Source: Cunninghamia lanceolata (lineage: Eukaryota > Streptophyta > Pinopsida > Cupressales > Cupressaceae). From it: a stretch of DNA of 64,000 nucleotides. Shown piece after piece: positions 1-12,679 of this stretch (position 1 is the stretch's first letter; every line of letters starts with the position of its first letter). A model generated the notes under the pieces. The model searched no databases. It had not been told where the DNA came from and worked only from the letters and a program-made list of their open reading frames with translations. Location of the stretch: contig BSBN01000233.1 of assembly GCA_027924645.1 (NCBI GenBank), positions 3,800,501-3,864,500 of the forward strand. Reading direction: 5' to 3'. Both the position numbers and the translations under genes were made by a program.

Positions 1-1020
1 CTTTAGTGTAAACATTGATAGATTCATCAGGAGGAGTCTTTTCTTATTCAATCTTCTGTTGCTGCAAACAGTAAACCTCCAAAGCTGAATGCAGTGGATT
101 TACTTTTCTAAGCTCCCTAATGAAGAGTAAGGTATTCTAATCAAAAGGTTCACCCTTAGATTTCTCAAGTAGGGAAACTTGGGGAGCTTCTTGGATTTCT
201 TGATATGACTCAAACTATTGGTTAATGGACTAGTCTCGAATGCGAACAACCTCCTCAGTAAAATCAGAAACTCTGAAACTTGAGATTTTGATTTTCTAGG
301 GAGTCTATTTGCATTCAAAACCAATCTCTTGGAGGGAAAAGGATTCTTCAAGTGGCTGGTTTTGAAGCATAACAAGTTCAGACTGCACCAAACTGGGTTC
401 TTGCAAGGCTAAAGGATTTCTAAAACTGGGAATCTTGACCTTGGCAGGAATAAGAGGTTCACTTTGCTTGAAACTCAGAAGGTTATACTTACAAACCTCT
501 TCCTGAATAGACTAATTTGGAATGACATGAGCTACTTGAACTTGATGCCTATGTGTTTGAGTGAGCAAAAGCTCTATCTAGTCTTCTTTCACTACTATCT
601 CCTACTCAAACTATCTCCTTTGTGCCTCCAACTCCTACTCATGAAGATAGGCTTGGTAAGCCAGTACCTCCTGGTGCATGTTGTACTCATGCATCCTCTT
701 AATCTCCTCTAACTGCTTGTTGAAGTCTATCAAAGTATCTTTAATCATGTCTTTAAGCTCAACCATTTCAGACTATTTTGGCTAATTGGGAGATTGATCA
801 GGGGTGGGTGAGTGGCAGTTATATTGTGCATGTTGATTTTGAAAAACCATGGGATTAGAAATAGCAGCATAATTGGTCTGATATGGTTGACTTGGAGACA
901 GATAAGTGGCATATTCATAGTATGGTGGTGGATATTCATACTGACTGAAAATTTGACATTTTTTACTCATATGAAAGATGGAAAATAGAATGAATAGATG
1001 ATTTTTGTAACATACTAGCA
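1..1020 (-). pseudogene. Decayed gag-like reading frame, truncated by window edge
   Basis: A minus-strand frame can be followed from about 1020 to 700 and, less surely, to position 1, with several in-frame stops (for example TAG at 782-784 and 773-775). It opens with a Tyr/Pro/Gln-rich stretch (EYPPPYYEYATYLSPSQPYQ) and continues into a charged, helix-prone stretch (MVELKDMIKDTLIDFNKQLE). Such a composition occurs in the C-terminal part of some Ty3/gypsy gag proteins, but no zinc knuckle or catalytic motif is visible. I cannot name it; a broken host gene is also possible. The reading comes from frame continuity across stops only. Confidence 0.3.
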
Positions 1021-4000
1021 CTTGATCATATTGAAACCAATAAATTTGAGCTTGGAGTCACTAGATGTGTTTGATTTTATACCTCCAAAGGCTGAGATCA
1101 CTGATACACACACCAAATATTAGGATGTATGAATGTACTTTGGACTAAAAAAGTCCAACTTTGTCCCACCAAGCATGCCAAAAACTATTATCAATCTTAG
1201 CTATCTGTTGACACATGGGAACACTCCTAGGCCTGTGGGTTGCCTAAACTTGGAGTGAACCTCTAGAGTGGGCTAGTTCCCCTAGTTACTTCACTTAATC
1301 TAAGAGACTTTCTGAGAAAAGGGATAGGAAGTTAAATATAATTGAAATCCTAAACTCTAATAGGTGATGCACCAGAACTCTATCTATTCACCTACAATCA
1401 GCCTCACAAAGACTTTTAACCCTCACAATTCCACTAAAATTAATGCAATACATTAATGATTTGAATGAAAGTTTGAAAAGCTAGAGATTTTCAAAGGATA
1501 AATAGGAACTTTATCACAACTTTAACTTGCTAAGCAGACTTAAACATAACATGCAACCTATATTACATGAAACTTTTGCATACATATTTATAGTAATGAA
1601 TGATAACAAAGGAACTATTTTTATGATCACAATGAGATATCAAACCAATACTATAAACGTGAGACAAAAATGTGAAAGAGAAGGACACTGCTGCTCTATT
1701 GAAACTGAAAGGAGTTGAAATGAATACAAAAATGTTTACAAGCTCTCTGCAGGTGAACAAGAGAGAAGAAACAATGATCTGAACTCCCTGAGAAAGAGCT
1801 ATCTTTCTCCAATATATGCCTACAAAAATGATCTCTCTAGAAAAGATGGGAAAAGCTCCTAAAATAGTTATCCTAATCCATTTTTTAGCTCCATAAAAAG
1901 GCCTTTAAAAGCTATCCCAAAATGTTCCCAAATTGTGTGTAAAACTGCCAAAATCTTCTATCAAGTGGCCCCCACTAAAATCTCTTTAAAACATGCTTTA
2001 TTTGCTAAAAAAAAACTCCAATTTGCCCTTATCTACTCGAATTCACCTAAAGAAAAGAAATCTGGAAAAGCAAGATTTTATCTACTTTACTGGCTCTAAC
2101 TGTATTTAAAATAGCAATAATTTAAACGAAATTTATAAAACATTGCTTTAAATAATGCTTTACAATGATTTTGCAATTTATTTCCCTGATTTGCTTAGAT
2201 TTGATTTTTTTGCAAAATATTATAGGGCTTTTGATTTTGCTTTACCAAGTATAAAATATCTTATGGATATATTATTTTATATAAAAATCATAAAAATATA
2301 AAATGGCATAATATATGGTTTTGAAAAAAATGAAAGCCTATGAGGGTTGTCTTTCTAGCTTGCAAAAAATTCCTAAGGGCATATGAGGTTTTGAAAATTA
2401 AAAGCCCCTAGGACTCGATCTCCACTCAATCTGCATTTTAAAGGCATCATGAAAATATATTCATCTTCACCTTCAAAGGTGGTCAAATAGTCCTCTAGGC
2501 ATAAAGCCTAGGCATGGCAAAGTGAACATAACACCACAATGGGCATTAGTTGAGGCTCCTGATTTTTAAAGCAATGTGATAAAAATACCACACAACAACT
2601 TAGGGCAATACTAAACCCTAACACAAAACGATGATGCCCTAATTCTGTGGGCTCATTTCACATTTATCTTTTTGGAGAAATGGCTTTGCATCTTGCCACC
2701 ATGAAAACTAGGGTTTCAAGCCTGATCTTGACTCATTCCTCACTGTTCCTGAGAGTTTACTGGAAGATTTTCAAGAGGTAAAAATTCTAGTCACAATATC
2801 GAACCAAATTTTCACTTCAACTCAAGTTTTGTCTTTTAATTGCAGTCATGATAACTTCTGAGCCATGGTTCTGCTTCTCACTGTCACTTCTATTTTTTTT
2901 GTCTTGGGCTACTGTTGTTGACTGGGCCGAGCTCATTTTGGACCATAAAAGGTAAAAAAATGTGACCTTATTTGCATATATCATACTCAGCAAACAAGAT
3001 AAAATCCCTCCTTTGAGCTCTGCATCATTACTTTCATTTTCTCACTGGCACATGCTCAATATGAGCTCATGAAATTGCAAATGAATGCATATTTCTTCTT
3101 CATTCTACATACTAGGCCGCAACTATATAAAAAAAACTAGTTCTGAGCATTTCTTTTGTTTCAATGTTATCACCTTCCTCTGTGTGGGCCACCATGGCTA
3201 GAAGCTTGAGGCTCCCTAACATATTATGAGGGAAAAAATATGACCCATGTTCATGCATCCTCTGTCAATAGGAAGGTAAGATTTTATCTTTCGATTACTG
3301 TGTTGTTTTCTTCGTTTCTCATATGAGTTCAGTAAACCATGAATTCACCATTTTTGATTTGTTAGAAGCAATAAAAAAACACTATATTTTAAGAGGCCGC
3401 AGCCATTATGGATGATCCTTCACCATTTCTAAACATTGAACAAACCCCTTTGGGTTCGAAGCTTTCCATTACTCTATTGCTGTAGTAAGAAAAAATTTGC
3501 TTAACATTGAACATTAGTCACATACTTACCGTTTTGTGAACCTATCAAACCCTTGTAGCCTGTAAGTCATTTATCCTTTCTATATTAGTGATTTTCATGC
3601 GCATGCAAAATATGACAAGGGTTTTCTATTCTTTGTTAAGACAAATACACTCTTGGTTGTTCCTGAGAATGTATCATTGCTTTGCATGAGGAACTGACTA
3701 TATGGCTTTATTATTAGGTGCAGAGAACTTAATCCAGTTTGCACTTTTGTCTTACTATTCAATTGATATGTTCACACAATACTATTTTGTCCTTATGATG
3801 TCATGACATTACCCTTTGTAGTTGAGGCAGCCTATACATATAACCATCTAAACAATCTTGATTATTCACCCTTTGCTTACTGTGATAGTGACTCATTCAC
3901 ATGTTCTTGATGCTCACTGAGTTTTCTAAATGATGTATCTACCCCTCATGACTCTTGTCTCTTATAAGGCATTTTTTGAACACTGAGATTTAACTCTCTC

Positions 4001-4051
4001 CTTAAGAACTGATATATACATCCTTGCTTTTGGCTGATCCCTTGTCATGAC
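1021..4051. other. Gene-free stretch
   Basis: About 3 kb of AT-rich sequence with short homopolymer runs. No reading frame with recognisable protein similarity, RNA gene or paired repeat was found. It appears to continue at 11103 once the Copia element and one copy of its target duplication are removed. Confidence 0.6.
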
Positions 4052-4056
4052 TAAGT
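4052..4056. repeat. Target-site duplication TAAGT, left copy
   Basis: TAAGT directly precedes the TGTTGATAAC end of the left LTR and recurs as TAAGT at 11098-11102 directly after the CAACA end of the right LTR. Five bp is the usual duplication size for Copia integration. Confidence 0.95.
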
Positions 4057-5312
4057 TGTTGATAACTGAGAGGGGGGGGGGGTGAATCAGTTATCCTAAT
4101 TATTTCTTCTTTTGAACCTTCTTGTCAATCAAAGCAGTATTGAATCAAACAAACAAACATTATCATGAAATGAGAAACACATGACACAATATTTTGACGT
4201 GGAAACTTGGTTAAGGGAGAAAACCACGGGGTGATTAACCCAAATATTATTCTCTGTTAGAAGAATAAGGAATTACAAAATGGCACTTGCCAATTAGGGC
4301 TCACTGCCCGAGCACACTGCTCACAAAGAGGCCCACTGCCTACAAAGAGACACACTGTCTACAAAGTGATAAGAATCACAGTCTTGAACTGGAGAATGAC
4401 ATCTTTACCATGTCCGGATCAGTTCCATTTAAGCCCAAAAACATCTGCTCTGCCTTCTGCACTTCTCTTTGCTACTCCACCTTTTTCACACACAATCACA
4501 CCTCAAAATGAACTCACAAACCTTTATTTATACAGGACATCGACTTAGGAACAATCATCTAAGTCGGCAATCAACCATAAGAATATCCGCAAGATGAATA
4601 ACACATCCGGTCGGCCACCATAAGAACATTCGCAGGATGAACAACTCATCCGGTCGGCTAAACAGAGCAAGAACTTCATCCGGAAGAATATCTTCAATTC
4701 CGGGCTCTACTATCAATGCGGACCAACAACACAACCTCAACATGATCCAAGAACCTTCACAAGCCTGCCTGAATGACCAGGTACATCCGTATTTCCTTTA
4801 CTTACTGAAATCTCTTATCCTCCTTATCCGGAACTTCAAGAACACTGTCTGTCGCCACTGTCATAATGCAAGAGGTACTTCCGGACCTCCAAATCATACA
4901 CAACTCGAGATGGAACATCACAAGGACATCCCAAAGACTCCTTCCAAACCGCAGATTAGGATTATACAGTTCCGGACCTCACCGGACCTTTTTGTGATCC
5001 TCTGTCACCTCTGAATACTTGCCGGAACCGGTTCTACACCGACAGCCACAACTCCTTCAGATCTTCATGCAGACCTCTGAAATCTTAACTGAAGCATCTC
5101 AAGACTCATATCTACAAACCCTTTAATCCGCATCCTCTGGTTCGCATCCTATATAGTACATTTGCCTTCTTCTCATCACTGTTCTTTACTGTTCCTGACT
5201 GAGGCTAATTTTCTCAATATCCTCAGCACATTGCTCATTGAATCCTTCTTGTCAAAGCAATATGAGTGTGTTGACATCAATGACAACACTGGTTTACCTC
5301 ATACTTGCAACA
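4057..5312 (-). repeat. 3' LTR of the 4-11 kb Copia element
   Basis: 1256 bp, matching 9845-11097 end to end. It begins TGTTGATAAC and ends TTGCAACA on the plus strand. The 3-bp length difference from its partner lies entirely in a G run (11 G here at 4072-4082, 8 G in the other). Short open frames inside (for example 4637-5014) are shared by both LTRs and are not considered genes. Confidence 0.96.
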
Positions 5313-5325
5313 ATCTCCCCCTTTG
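5313..5325 (-). other. Polypurine tract of the Copia element
   Basis: The minus strand reads CAAAGGGGGAGAT directly against the TGTTG start of the 3' LTR, the expected place for plus-strand DNA priming. Further C-rich tracts lie at about 5390, 5425, 5470 and 5541. Confidence 0.85.
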
Positions 5326-5626
5326 TCATTGATGGCAACATATGATGTGAAAAACCATCAAGAGAAGAAACTTCTCCTTTCTGTCACTTCTCCCCCTATC
5401 AGCAACATGTCTTCTCCTCATTTACTGCTCCCCTTTTGATCATTAGCTACTTGTTTTTCACATGTCTTCTCTCCCCCTTTGACATCAATGGCAAAGGGCT
5501 CATACTTGCAATTCTAACACATCAGAATCATACCAGCTGCTCCCCCTTAGTAGCAGCTCCCCATCATCAATCTGGATCACAAGATATGACTGTGATATCC
5601 ACCAGACTGATGCACATCAGTGCATC
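5326..5626 (-). other. Region between pol stop and 3' LTR of the Copia element
   Basis: About 300 bp with no coding frame. It contains several additional polypurine-like tracts on the minus strand; the one near 5470 is followed by a sequence that partly repeats the flank of the true polypurine tract. Confidence 0.6.
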
Positions 5627-8600
5627 CTAGTTCATCACCGGAGGGGCCATGACCCCTAACTTCTCCCGGAGATATTCAAAAGAGTCCTTGGGAAGAGGTT
5701 TAGTAAAGATATCTGCAATCTGATCCTTGGAGGGAACATACTCCAACCTGACTTCTTCCTTGTTCACTTGTTCTCTCAAGAAGTGAAACTTGATAGATAT
5801 GTGCTTAGTCTTAGAGTGTAATATAGGATTCTTGGAAATATTAATTGCACTTGAATTATCACAGAAAATTGTGATAGGCTCCGCATATTCAATTTTAATA
5901 TCTCTTAGCATCTGCTTCATCCATAGGATTTGAGTGCAACTACTTGCTGCTGCAATGTATTCTGCTTCAGTTGTAGACAGAGATATTGCATCTTGTTTCT
6001 TGCTTAGCCAAGAAACCAATCTCTTCCCCAAAAAGAATGCTCCACCACTGGTGCTCTTTCGATCATCTACATCTCCTGCCCAATCTGCATCTGTGTAAGC
6101 ATGAAGAGAGAAATCTGGATCTCTAGGGTACCATAGACCATACTCAACTGTTCCTTTCAAGTACCTAAATTTTTTTTTGATTGCCATAACATGAGATTCT
6201 CTAGGATCAGCGTGGAATCTTGCCACAAGACCAACAGCCTGCATTATATCTGGTCTGGTCTGAGTGAGATACAATAATCCACCAATCATTGATCTATACA
6301 TTGTCTGATCTGCCTTTGGGGAGTCATCATCTTTGCTCAACTTACATCCGGTTGCCATGGGAGTGTTCATTGGTTTTGAATCTTCCATACCAAATTTCCT
6401 TAACAATTCTTTCACATATTTGGTCTGAGAAATGAAGATCCCTTTCTTTGTTTGAGTAATTTGCAGACCCAAGAAGAAATTCATTTCACCGAGCATAGAC
6501 ATTTCAAACTCACATTTCATCTGATTTGCAAAAGTTTTGCACATACTATCTCTTCCTCCAAAAATGATATCATCCACAAACACTTCAACAATCAAGATGT
6601 TTTCATGATCAATTTTGAAATATAAGTTACTGTCAGCAGTACCTTTGCTTAATCCAATCTGCACAAGATGCTTATCCAACCTTTCATACCATGCTCTTGG
6701 AGCTTGTTTTAATCCATATAATGCTTTCTTCAACTTACAGACCATATCATTATTGTCAGATAATTGAAATCCATTCGGTTGTTCAATGTAAACTTCTTCT
6801 TCCAGATCACCATTTAGGAAGGCAGACTTGACATCCATCTGATATACCTTGAAGTCTTTGAAGGTAGCAAATGCAAGAAATAATCTGACTGCTTCAATTC
6901 TTGCCACGGGAGCAAAGGTCTCTTCAAAATCAATTCCTTCTATTTGGGAGTAGCCTTTGCAGACCAATCTAGCTTTGTTTCTAATTACTTTACCAGCTTC
7001 ATTTAATTTGTTCCGAAAGACCCATTTGGTTCCAATCACATTCCTGTCTCTAGGTCTGGGAACTAGATCCCAAGTATGATTTTTCTCAATTTGCATTAAT
7101 TCATCTTTCATTGCTTTAGTCCAGTTTTCATCATTGCAGGCTTCATTTACTGTTTTAGGTTCAATCTTTGAAATCAGACAACATTCATCCTGATTTTGAG
7201 CAACATTCCTTCTAGTTTGCACACCTTTGCTTCTGTCACCTATGATCTGAGCTTCAGAGTGGTTTAGTGTTACATACCTTGGAATTTTGGGAGTATCCTG
7301 CACTGCTACTTCTTGATCAGGCTCATTCAAACCTATCTCTTCTTCCTGATTTACAAGATCAGGCTGACTCTGTCTTACTGGAGAGGATTGAGTTCCTTGA
7401 ATCTGAACACCGTCTTAGTCATCTTCATCAAATTCATAAAATCTTGAGGGCTTCTCAATTCCTTCATCAACTTTCACATTAGTGCTTTCTATCATCTTCC
7501 TCAGTCTCTTATTGTAACACCAGTATGCTTTGCTTTGAGTGGAGTAACCCAAGAAAATTCCTTCATCACTTCTAGCATCAAACTTTCCTAGATCTTCATC
7601 TCTTTTGATATAACACTTGCTACCAAATACTCTGAAATATTTCACAGTAGGAGTGATGCCAAACCAGAGTTTGTAGGGGGTCTTACCGGTATTGTTTCTG
7701 ATTTGAACTTGATTTAGAGTGTAGACTGCAGTGCTGATAGCTTCTTTCCACAACATCTGAGGAACATTTGCTTCCAACATCATTGTCCTGGCAGCTTCCT
7801 GGATGGTCCGGTTCTTTCTTTCAACTACTCCATTCTACTGTGGAGTCCTAGGAGCAGACAATTGTCTCCTTATACCCTGCTTCTCACAAAAGTCAATGAA
7901 CTCACCAGATGTAAATTCACCACCTCTATCAGACCTTAGACACTTTAGTTTCAATCCGGTTTGATTCTCTACCATAGCTTTGAAAATTTTGAACTTCTCA
8001 AATGCTTCTGATTTTTCTTTTAGAAAGGTAACCCACATCATCTGGGAATGGTCATCAATTAACAACATGAAATATCTATCACCTTGCAGACTCTTGATTC
8101 TTGTCGGACCACAGAGATCAGTATGTACTAATTCCAACAATCTGGTAGAGGACTGATCTTTGCTTTTGAAAGAGACTCTGCTCTGTTTACCTAGCTGACA
8201 TTCTTTACACAAACTATTTGTAGGTTTCATCAATTTTGGAAGATCTCTTACAACCTGAGTATGGCTTATCTTGATGATGTTATCAAAATTTACATGACAC
8301 ATTCTTCTATGCCATAACCAACTCTGATCAATTTGAACAAACAAACAACTTTTATTTGAACCAACCAGATGAAAGATATTACCTTTTGTCTGAGTACCGG
8401 ATGCAATTTCAGTTTCGGAACTTGTAAAGATTCTTCATTTTCCATTCTTAAACCGGAGATCATAGCCTTTGTCTACTAACTGACCAACACTGAGAAGATT
8501 GTGCTTCAATCCTTCAACATATAGTACATTACCTATTTTGCTCTTTCCATCAAAGGAAATAGTTCCCCTACCTCTGATTCTGCTAGCAGAATTGTCACCA

Positions 8601-9802
8601 AACTTTACCATTCCTCCTTCATACCTTTCCAAATTCAAGAACTTATTCTTGTCACTAGTCATATGGTGAGAACATCCACTGTCAATAACCCAATCATCCT
8701 TTTCTTCCACTTGAGCAGCTAAAGCTTTTTCAACAACTTTGTGATTGACAGATTCAGAGAGTATTGAATCTTCTTCCTTGATGGCAATAAACACCCACTC
8801 ATTTCCGGATTTGCTTCCTAGTTCTGATTCATCATCTGTTACTCCTTCATTGTCATCTTCTTCATGAACATAATAGCAGTTCTTTTGAAACCTTTGTCTG
8901 TTAGTATTAGACCTTGCAGATCTTTCTGGACATCTTGAAGCAAAATGACCAATCTTATTGCAGTTGAAGCACTTAAAGGGTAGTTTTCCTTCATACTTAC
9001 CGGATCCTCTTGGTAGTCTTTTTGCAATGAGGGCTTCAAGTTGAGCTGTTTCTGCTTCTTCTTCTTCCATGTCTCTTCTTGCTTGATCATACCATGTCAT
9101 TTTCCTTGAAGAGTTTTCTCCCGGATCAACTCTCTGTTTGCCTTTCACATAGGCACTGGCTTTGAAAGCAGATTCAGTCTTGGGAGGATCATCTCCAAAC
9201 TCGGTCATTTCAAATGCAGCTAGCTTGCCAGCCAATTGTTCTCTTGTGACAGTTGTGTGGGCTCTGAATTCATCAATTGTAGCAACCTTGATTTTGTAGG
9301 CAGCAGGAAGGGATCTAAGGATTTTGCAAACAATCTCATTTTCATCTAGAGTTCCACCAGCATTTCTAATTCCACACACTAGTTCATTCACTCTTGGCAT
9401 AAAAGTAGTGATGTTTTCATCATCTCTCATCTTCAATCTTTCGAATTTCCCTTTCAGACTTTGCAACCTTGCAATCTTGACAAACTCATCTCCTTCATAC
9501 AGAAGTTCTAGTTTAGTCAGGATCTCATATGCAGTTGGAAGGTCAATAACATTTGAGAGATCTGAGTCATTCGATGCACTTAGAAGAGCTTCCTTGGTCC
9601 GCAGATTGTTTTCAGCTTCTGTGATTTCATTCAGAGTTGTCGGACCACCTTGTGGAGGTACATATGGTTTTGAAACCATGGCCAAGTATGCTTTTCCCAT
9701 ACATTCCAGGTGACATTTCATGCGACCTTTCCAGAGAGTGAAATTGGTTCCATCAAACTTCGGACTATCCTTTTTGTATGACGACATCCTAGATCTCCTC
9801 AA
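5627..9802 (-). pseudogene. Copia gag-pol polyprotein with three in-frame stops
   Basis: One frame of 1392 codons runs from an ATG at 9802 to the stop at 5627. In order: a gag domain; a CCHC zinc knuckle (CFNCNKIGHFASRC); an aspartic protease with DSG (WVIDSGCSHHM); a GAG-pre-integrase with the H-H-C-C pattern (WHRRMCHVNF ... LCKECQLGK); an integrase core with Asp (HTDLCGP), Asp (LRSDRGGEF) and the following Glu; a reverse transcriptase with FVDDIIFGG; and an RNase H with TDADWAGD and [11 protein letters not shown]. Premature stops are TGA at 8435-8437 (after the protease), TAG at 7835-7837 (inside the integrase) and TAA at 7415-7417 (integrase C-terminus). No frameshift is needed, so the domain text is otherwise preserved. 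The first ATG is at 9802 and a second Met follows five codons later; the true start is not decided. The element is not expected to make a full product without readthrough. Confidence 0.95.
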
Positions 9803-9830
9803 GCGGTTAAGCTTCTTTCAGAGGAACTTG

Positions 9831-9842
9831 GCTCTGATACCA
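9831..9842 (-). promoter_or_regulatory. Primer-binding site (initiator tRNA-Met type)
   Basis: The minus strand reads TGGTATCAGAGC two bases after the CA end of the 5' LTR. This is the standard plant Copia primer site complementary to the 3' end of initiator tRNA-Met. It fixes the orientation of the element. Confidence 0.95.
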
Positions 9843-9844
9843 AT

Positions 9845-11097
9845 TGTTGATAACTGAGAGGGGGGGGTGAATCAGTTATCCTAATTATTTCTTCTTTTGA
9901 ACCTTCTTGTCAATCAAAGCAGTATTGAATCAAACAAACAAACATTATCATGAAATGAGAAACACATGACACAGTATTTTGACGTGGAAACTCGGTTAAG
10001 GGAGAAAACCATGAGGTGATTAACCCAAATATTATTCTCTGTTAGAAGAATAAGGAATTACAAAATGGCACTTGCCAATTAGGGCTCACTGCCCGAGCAC
10101 ACTGCTCACAAAGAGGCCCACTGCCTACAAGGAGACACACTGTCTACAAAGTGATAAGAATCACAGTCTTGAACTGGAGAATGACATCTTTACCATGTCC
10201 GGATCAGTTCCATTTAAGCCCAAAAACATTTGCTCTGCCTTCTGCACTTCTCTTCGCTACTCCACCTTTTTCACACACAATCACACCTCAAAATGAACTC
10301 ACAAACCTTTATTTATACAGGACATCGACTTAGGAACAATCATCTAAGTTGGCAATCAACCATAAGAATATCTGCAAGATGAATAACACATCCGGTCGGC
10401 CACCATAAGAACATTCGCAGGATGAACAACTCATCCGGTCGGCTAAATAGAGCAAGAACTTCATCCGGAAGAATATCTTCAATTCCGGGCTCTACTATCA
10501 ATGCGGACCAACAACACAACCTCAACATGATCCAAGAACCTTCACAAGCCTACCTGAATGACCAGGTATGTCCGTATTTCCTTTACTTACTGAAATCTCT
10601 TATCCTCCTTATCCGAAACTTCAAGAACACTATCTGTCGCCACTGTCATAATGCAAGAGGTACTTCCAGACCTCCAAATCATACACAACTCGAGATGGAA
10701 CATCACAAGGACATCCCAAAGACTCCTTCCAAACCACAGATTAGGATTATACAGTTCCGGACCTCACCGGACCTTTTTGTGATCCTCTGTCACCTCTGAA
10801 TACTTGCCGGAACCGGTTCTACACCGACAGCCACAACTCCTTCAGATCTTCATGCAGACCTCTAAAATCTTAACTGAAGCATCTCAAGACTCATATCTAC
10901 AAACCCTTTAATCTGCATCCTCCGGTTCGTATCCTATATAGTACATTTGCCTTCTTCTCATCACTGTTCTTTACTGTTCCTGACTGAGGCTAATTTTCTC
11001 AATATCCTCAGCACATTGCTCATTGAATCCTTCTTGTCAAAGCAATATGAGTATGTTGACATCAATGACAACACTGGTTTACCTCATACTTGCAACA
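9845..11097 (-). repeat. 5' LTR of the 4-11 kb Copia element
   Basis: 1253 bp, the partner of 4057-5312. It ends TTGCAACA next to the TAAGT duplication at 11098. It should carry the element promoter; see the TATA-like box at 10308-10317. Plus-strand open frames in it are mirrored in the other LTR and are not genes. Confidence 0.96.
10308..10317 (-). promoter_or_regulatory. Candidate LTR TATA box
   Basis: The minus strand reads TATAAATAAA about 780 bp into the LTR, which would leave an R-U5 part of about 435 bp before the primer site. The same sequence occurs in the other LTR near 4525-4534. A second TATATA motif closer to the LTR start (near 10935-10942) is an alternative. Confidence 0.45.
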
Positions 11098-11102
11098 TAA
11101 GT
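11098..11102. repeat. Target-site duplication TAAGT, right copy
   Basis: A perfect match to 4052-4056, directly after the right LTR. Confidence 0.95.
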
Positions 11103-12679
11103 ATGCATATAGAAATGTTTTCCATAAGTGACTGCTATGTCAATGATAGAACTGTTGCCCCATTTGCATTTTATAATGATGACAGTCATGTATTTCTCTT
11201 TCTTCTGAATCACTATAGATGTTGTCTTGACCTCATGCATCTGTGCGTGCTCCCTTTGATGATTATTTAGCATTGATCATATCCAAAATGTATTATGGCA
11301 TATATCATCTTTCTGTTTGGTTCATTGTATTATCAAATGTACCAACATTCATACCATATTGGATGGTTGTGACTCCTTTACCTCACTATAGCATGGATAT
11401 TCTTGAGTACAACTTGTAACTATACCTTCATGGCATTGGTTTGATCACTCATATCGATGCACTTAGCATGCTTTCATTTGATCATTGTATCTGTATGGCT
11501 GCCTTCCACCTTAGATCCTCTTGGAGGTGGTGCATGCATCAATTCATTTATGATTGTTCAAAAACTATTATAATAGTCACCTTACTAACTCTACTCCTTT
11601 CAAGACTGTTAATGTTGTTTTCTTATTTCCTTGAAGAGGACTTGAATGAAACATTTATATGATATCCCCTATATACAAATATCACCTGGAAGGCACCTTC
11701 GTGTTGGCATTGAACATTATTTGACCTGCAATAGATTATTGTCCTGTCATATGAGCACTTGTTGAGGTTGCATTTTGTCATTGCTTTCGTTTGCATTCTT
11801 TTTCATATGCAAGGGTTTTTTGGCTGTCTTGAATGAGCTCACTGCACTCACTGCAATGCGGTACTCCTTTATATGAATTTGTCTTATTTGAGCATTATTA
11901 TCAATCTCCTTTTGAGATTCAAGGGGCAGCATGCTAGGCTCAACCCTTGTGGGAGCCCACTTTACACCACATGCTGAAATATCTTCAAAGCAGCAACATG
12001 ACTTTTACCTATACCTGCACATGCAACAAACACATTAGTTTTTTTAAAAAGTACTTCTCAGTGATGTTTCATTTATCTCCATCTCTGGCCTATGGATGAT
12101 TTACTTTTTGATCTTGTACATCATAGACAATATATTATGCTTTTGTTCAGTCTGATGAAGTGTATAGAAAAGATCATATCATGAGCTCTAACCCCTCTTT
12201 CTCCATCACTACAGATCTAGGTACATATGAAACTCAGAAATGAAGAATGGCTGCAATGAAGATCAAACTAACTCCAATAGGTAATGATTGATATGCCATG
12301 TTTTATATGCTTCATTACTTTCTTTACTTTATAGCTGCATAGTAGATTGTGTTTGGCGTACTAGTTTAGTTATTCCCACGGCTTGTGTGGGACACTTGAT
12401 CTGTTGTGTTTTCATTCAATGCAATGTTTATTCCATTTATGTATTTTATTTGTAAAATTGAATAATCATTGTAATGAAATGACACAACTTATCTCTTACG
12501 CAACTTTCTACAATGATCAACTGAATGTTTTCCTCTGTATAACAATGATAACTAAAATCCTCAAGTAACTTTAAACTATGCAAAATATTCATAGCAGATA
12601 AATGTTAAACTTTCCATCCTAAAATGAACTTAATGTAGTAGCTCTTCCAATTCAAGCTATAGGTGAAAAATTGGTAACA
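11103..12679. other. Gene-free stretch
   Basis: Flanking DNA of the Copia insertion. No recognisable gene, RNA or repeat structure was found before the RT relic that starts near 12680. Confidence 0.55.

Larger units (their letters stand above)
4057..11097 (-). mobile_element. Copia (Ty1) LTR retrotransposon, complete but stop-disabled
   Basis: The 7041-bp element lies on the minus strand. It has two LTRs with TGTTG...CAACA ends, a 5-bp target duplication (TAAGT), a primer-binding site matching initiator tRNA-Met beside the right (5') LTR, a polypurine tract beside the left (3') LTR, and an internal region of 4532 bp. The order gag, protease, integrase, RT, RNase H marks it as Ty1/Copia. All protein domains lie in one frame, interrupted by three stops. 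The LTRs differ by roughly 22 substitutions, nearly all transitions, plus a G-run length change, so this is the youngest complete insertion in the window. The Copia lineage was not assigned; the RNase H text looks Tork/Angela-like, but that needs a tree. Confidence 0.97.

Noticed and set aside
4637..5014. 125-codon plus-strand open frame, repeated at 10422-10799
   Set aside because: Both copies lie at the same place in the two Copia LTRs and have no recognised protein similarity; their conservation follows from LTR identity.
9324..9713. 129-codon plus-strand frame
   Set aside because: Shadow frame antisense to Copia gag with no independent support.
4052..11102. A CRISPR-like or prokaryotic reading of the direct repeats
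   Set aside because: The repeats are LTRs over 1 kb long with a retrotransposon between them; nothing in the window is prokaryotic.
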